Position numbers and translations under genes: made by a program. From Phoebastria nigripes (lineage: Eukaryota > Chordata > Aves > Procellariiformes > Diomedeidae), in contig JAYKAV010001831.1 of the NCBI GenBank assembly GCA_035582835.1, positions 752,373 through 816,372 on the forward strand: a stretch of DNA of 64,000 nt, given 5' to 3'. The notes beneath the pieces were generated by a model. It was not told the origin of the DNA, ran no database searches, and saw nothing but the letters and a program-made list of their open reading frames with translations. Each line of letters begins with the position of its first letter. Position 1 is the stretch's first letter. Shown here in pieces: positions 61,951 to 64,000 of this stretch.

Positions 61951-63581
61951 CAGTGTGGGAATCCTTTTTGCTGAGTCAAGTAATGACCTCTAGTTTCCTT
62001 TTAACGAGAAAGTTCATAATAGATCAAGGTAATTTTTGCAATGCTAATGTGGAAAAGACCATTTGGCCTTCAAGCTTGCAACAACAATATACTTCCTTGT
62101 CATTTCTGTTGTGTAATTAACAAATACTTTATTTGTTCTCAGAGCATTTATACTTGGAAGAATTACTTCTTGCTTGTGCAAGTAGTCCTTTCAGACCAAT
62201 TGGATTTATTCACTTGAGTAAATATTGTTTTAGTAATCAAAGACTGCAGGACTGAACTCCAAATATAAAATGTTTTTCTTAGTTTGGATCTACACAGGAT
62301 ATAAATCAATAATTAATTTAAGATTATTGAAGCAACCTAACATTTTAAAATTTCTGGATTTTAAACCAGATTTTCGCACATTTCCATATTGATTTGTGTG
62401 TTTGCTACAAAGACTTTCATATATTGTTGTTTTCATCCAAAAGAAACAGAAAATTTTACAACGTGACTTGATTCCTATTAACTTCATCCCACAAAATTAT
62501 ATCCATATTTAAGGTAAAGGGCAACATTATAAGCAATGGGATACATCTTAACTCTTTTCTTCAGGTGGCTATGAAGACTACAATGAAATTGTCTTGTAGT
62601 GAGTGAAATTTAAATTTATGTGGTGCTTAGGTATTAGCACAAAGATTAATTTCATTGTCTGTAAATTGCATCTTGGAGCTTATGAAGGATGAAGAAGCAA
62701 ACCTGTAACCAAATACTCTAATACATCTCTTTTTAGGGTATCATACTTCTATAGATTGGCTTAGATTCATGTCCTGTTTCATGGTTTGAGTATATATGAA
62801 ACCTGGACATTTCCTTGCCCCATGACAATTTCTTTGATATGTTACCCAAAAGCACCGNTTCTGTTCAGACTACTTTTATCCCACATCTTCACTAGGACAT
62901 GTATGTGGAAAGGCCTTCCATTTCTTCGATTCTGGCTATTCTTCACCTCAATCCCATTAACAAACAGCTGGAACAGCTGGATTCAACAATGCTGACAAAA
63001 AAGCATTGCTGGTCAGTTGGAGCTGAAGTCTGAGCTCTATGACACTGCAGAATAGTAAGTTGCATTTCCCAAGTGTTTTTCATGATCCCAGCTGGGGACT
63101 ATAAATATAATTCAATGTGGGCAGGGATATCTGGATGGAAAATCATTTTTAGGAACACATGTCATTTTGTGGTCTAACTGAAATAGTGTATTTTGGAGTT
63201 ATTAGGCATCTTAATCAATTCAGGCCCTGTGTTGAGAAGAAAGCCAAAGGCAATAATGAACACCCTGGAGTCAAAAGAGAGCCCTTCTATCATAAGGGGC
63301 AGCTACATCTGGGAGAGTGACATCACACTGGAGTACACCAGAGCTTCTGTGAGGAATCATGTGGGATGATCTCTGAGACTAGTTTTCATGTGCTGGGAAT
63401 ACTGAGGAAAAAGAGAATGAGAAGTATCTGTAGTAGAAGAGTCAAAAGGAGTGAAGTGTAGGGAAGAGGCAGGAGGAGAGCTTCTGGAAGCCAGGAACCT
63501 TAAAAAATATGTCCAGAATCTATGCAGTAACCTCACTGCCACAACAGACACTTCTGTGGACACATTCTTCACTCCCCATTT

Positions 63582-63630
63582 CTTCTTTTAGAAGAATTTT
63601 AGCTTCTTTTAGAAGAATTTCTGCTTCTTA
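63582..63630. repeat. 21-bp tandem repeat, two copies plus a fragment
   Basis: The unit CTTCTTTTAGAAGAATTT plus three bases occurs at 63582-63602 and 63603-63623 with two mismatches, then CTTCTTA begins a third. Each unit holds the palindrome TTCTTTTAGAAGAA. Confidence 0.85.
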
Positions 63631-63640
63631 TTTGCGGCTT

Positions 63641-63662
63641 TATGGTAGATTTATCTACCATA
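63641..63662. repeat. Perfect inverted repeat, 10-bp arms
   Basis: The arm TATGGTAGAT is followed by a 2-base spacer and then its exact reverse complement. Confidence 0.9.
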
Positions 63663-64000
63663 CTAAGTATGAAACTTTTTTGATGGGAGTGTGCTTCCAG
63701 TCCAGGTTCCTTGGAAGCTGAACTTTGTCAGTCATTGCTTGCATTATGCTTCCTGGAGCTCCCTAGTCACCTCTGGTATAATGTCCAGGTCACACAATAG
63801 CAAGCTGAAGGGAGGAAGTGGAACCACAGATGTTCTTGGCTGACCCAAAGCAGAATTTTTCTATCAGTGAAGCACCATCAGCCACAGTTAGCCTGAATTA
63901 AGAACTATCCAAGTAGCAGAGGTTGCTTTTTAATTGTGATGCTTACTGTCAGCTTGTTGACCCCAAATAAGCTTGTAATGAAGTGGGATGAATACGATTG

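Larger units (their letters stand above)
44301..64000. other. Intergenic region upstream of ITGA1, no supported gene
   Basis: This is nearly 20 kb of AT-rich DNA with single N bases at about 44904, 54323, 56203, 61094 and 62860. All open frames on both strands are short and lack family motifs or flanking splice logic. An old CR1-like tail lies at about 54.2 kb. Low-complexity tracts (for example near 48.95 kb) and small tandem or inverted repeats occur near 61.93 and 63.6 kb. In mammals the DNA upstream of ITGA1 is a long gene-poor stretch towards ISL1/PARP8, which agrees with this, but conserved enhancers cannot be judged from one sequence. Confidence 0.7.

Noticed and set aside
1..64000. 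CRISPR arrays, operons, riboswitches, rRNA, phage or bacterial defence systems
   Set aside because: The window is vertebrate nuclear DNA. No regular spacer arrays or prokaryotic gene organisation are present.

Overview
This is vertebrate nuclear DNA, most likely from a bird. It has AT-rich non-coding sequence, GT-AG introns, CpG islands at two promoters, and one fairly young CR1 LINE whose 3' end is the avian-type 8-bp repeat (ATTCTATG). Interspersed repeats are otherwise sparse. Single N bases and a 55-bp N run mark it as draft assembly.

Two protein genes are supported, both on the minus strand. The large one is ITGA1 (integrin alpha-1, collagen/laminin receptor). Its first eight coding exons run right to left: 43512-43539, 15482-15602, 11147-11259, 10089-10165, 9882-9996, 9090-9217, 2873-3021 and 985-1135. 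All junctions are GT-AG, the phases chain without a break, and the exons encode 882 bp (294 codons). They cover the signal peptide, the start of the beta-propeller and most of the inserted I (von Willebrand A) domain. The remaining exons lie left of position 985.

The second gene, PELO (pelota, ribosome rescue), sits inside the 28-kb first intron of ITGA1 on the same strand. It has two coding exons, 36869-37594 and 35193-35624, giving 385 codons, the same length I recall for the human protein. The same nesting is known in mammals. PELO has its own CpG-rich promoter with four palindromic NRF1-type sites. ITGA1 has a separate CpG island at about 43.2-44.3 kb with a CArG-like element upstream of exon 1 and a strong G-quadruplex-type tract just inside intron 1.

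Layout: 1-11.3 kb holds ITGA1 exons 3-8 and their introns. 11.3-15.5 kb is intron 2, carrying a dead CR1 at 13.1-14.4 kb. 15.6-35.2 kb is intron 1 with no recognisable gene. 35.2-38.6 kb is PELO, its promoter and a 55-bp N gap. 38.6-43.2 kb is the 5' part of intron 1 with two very old CR1/L3-like remnants. 43.2-44.3 kb is the ITGA1 promoter. 44.3-64 kb is intergenic upstream sequence with no gene I can support, apart from an old CR1-like tail near 54.2 kb and small repeats.

I found no previously undescribed system. The points most worth a second look are the PELO-in-ITGA1 promoter arrangement, the NRF1 cluster, the signal peptide split across the 28-kb intron, apparent loss of glycosylation sequons relative to human alpha-1, the G4/C-rich tracts, and the hidden sequence in the PELO intron gap.
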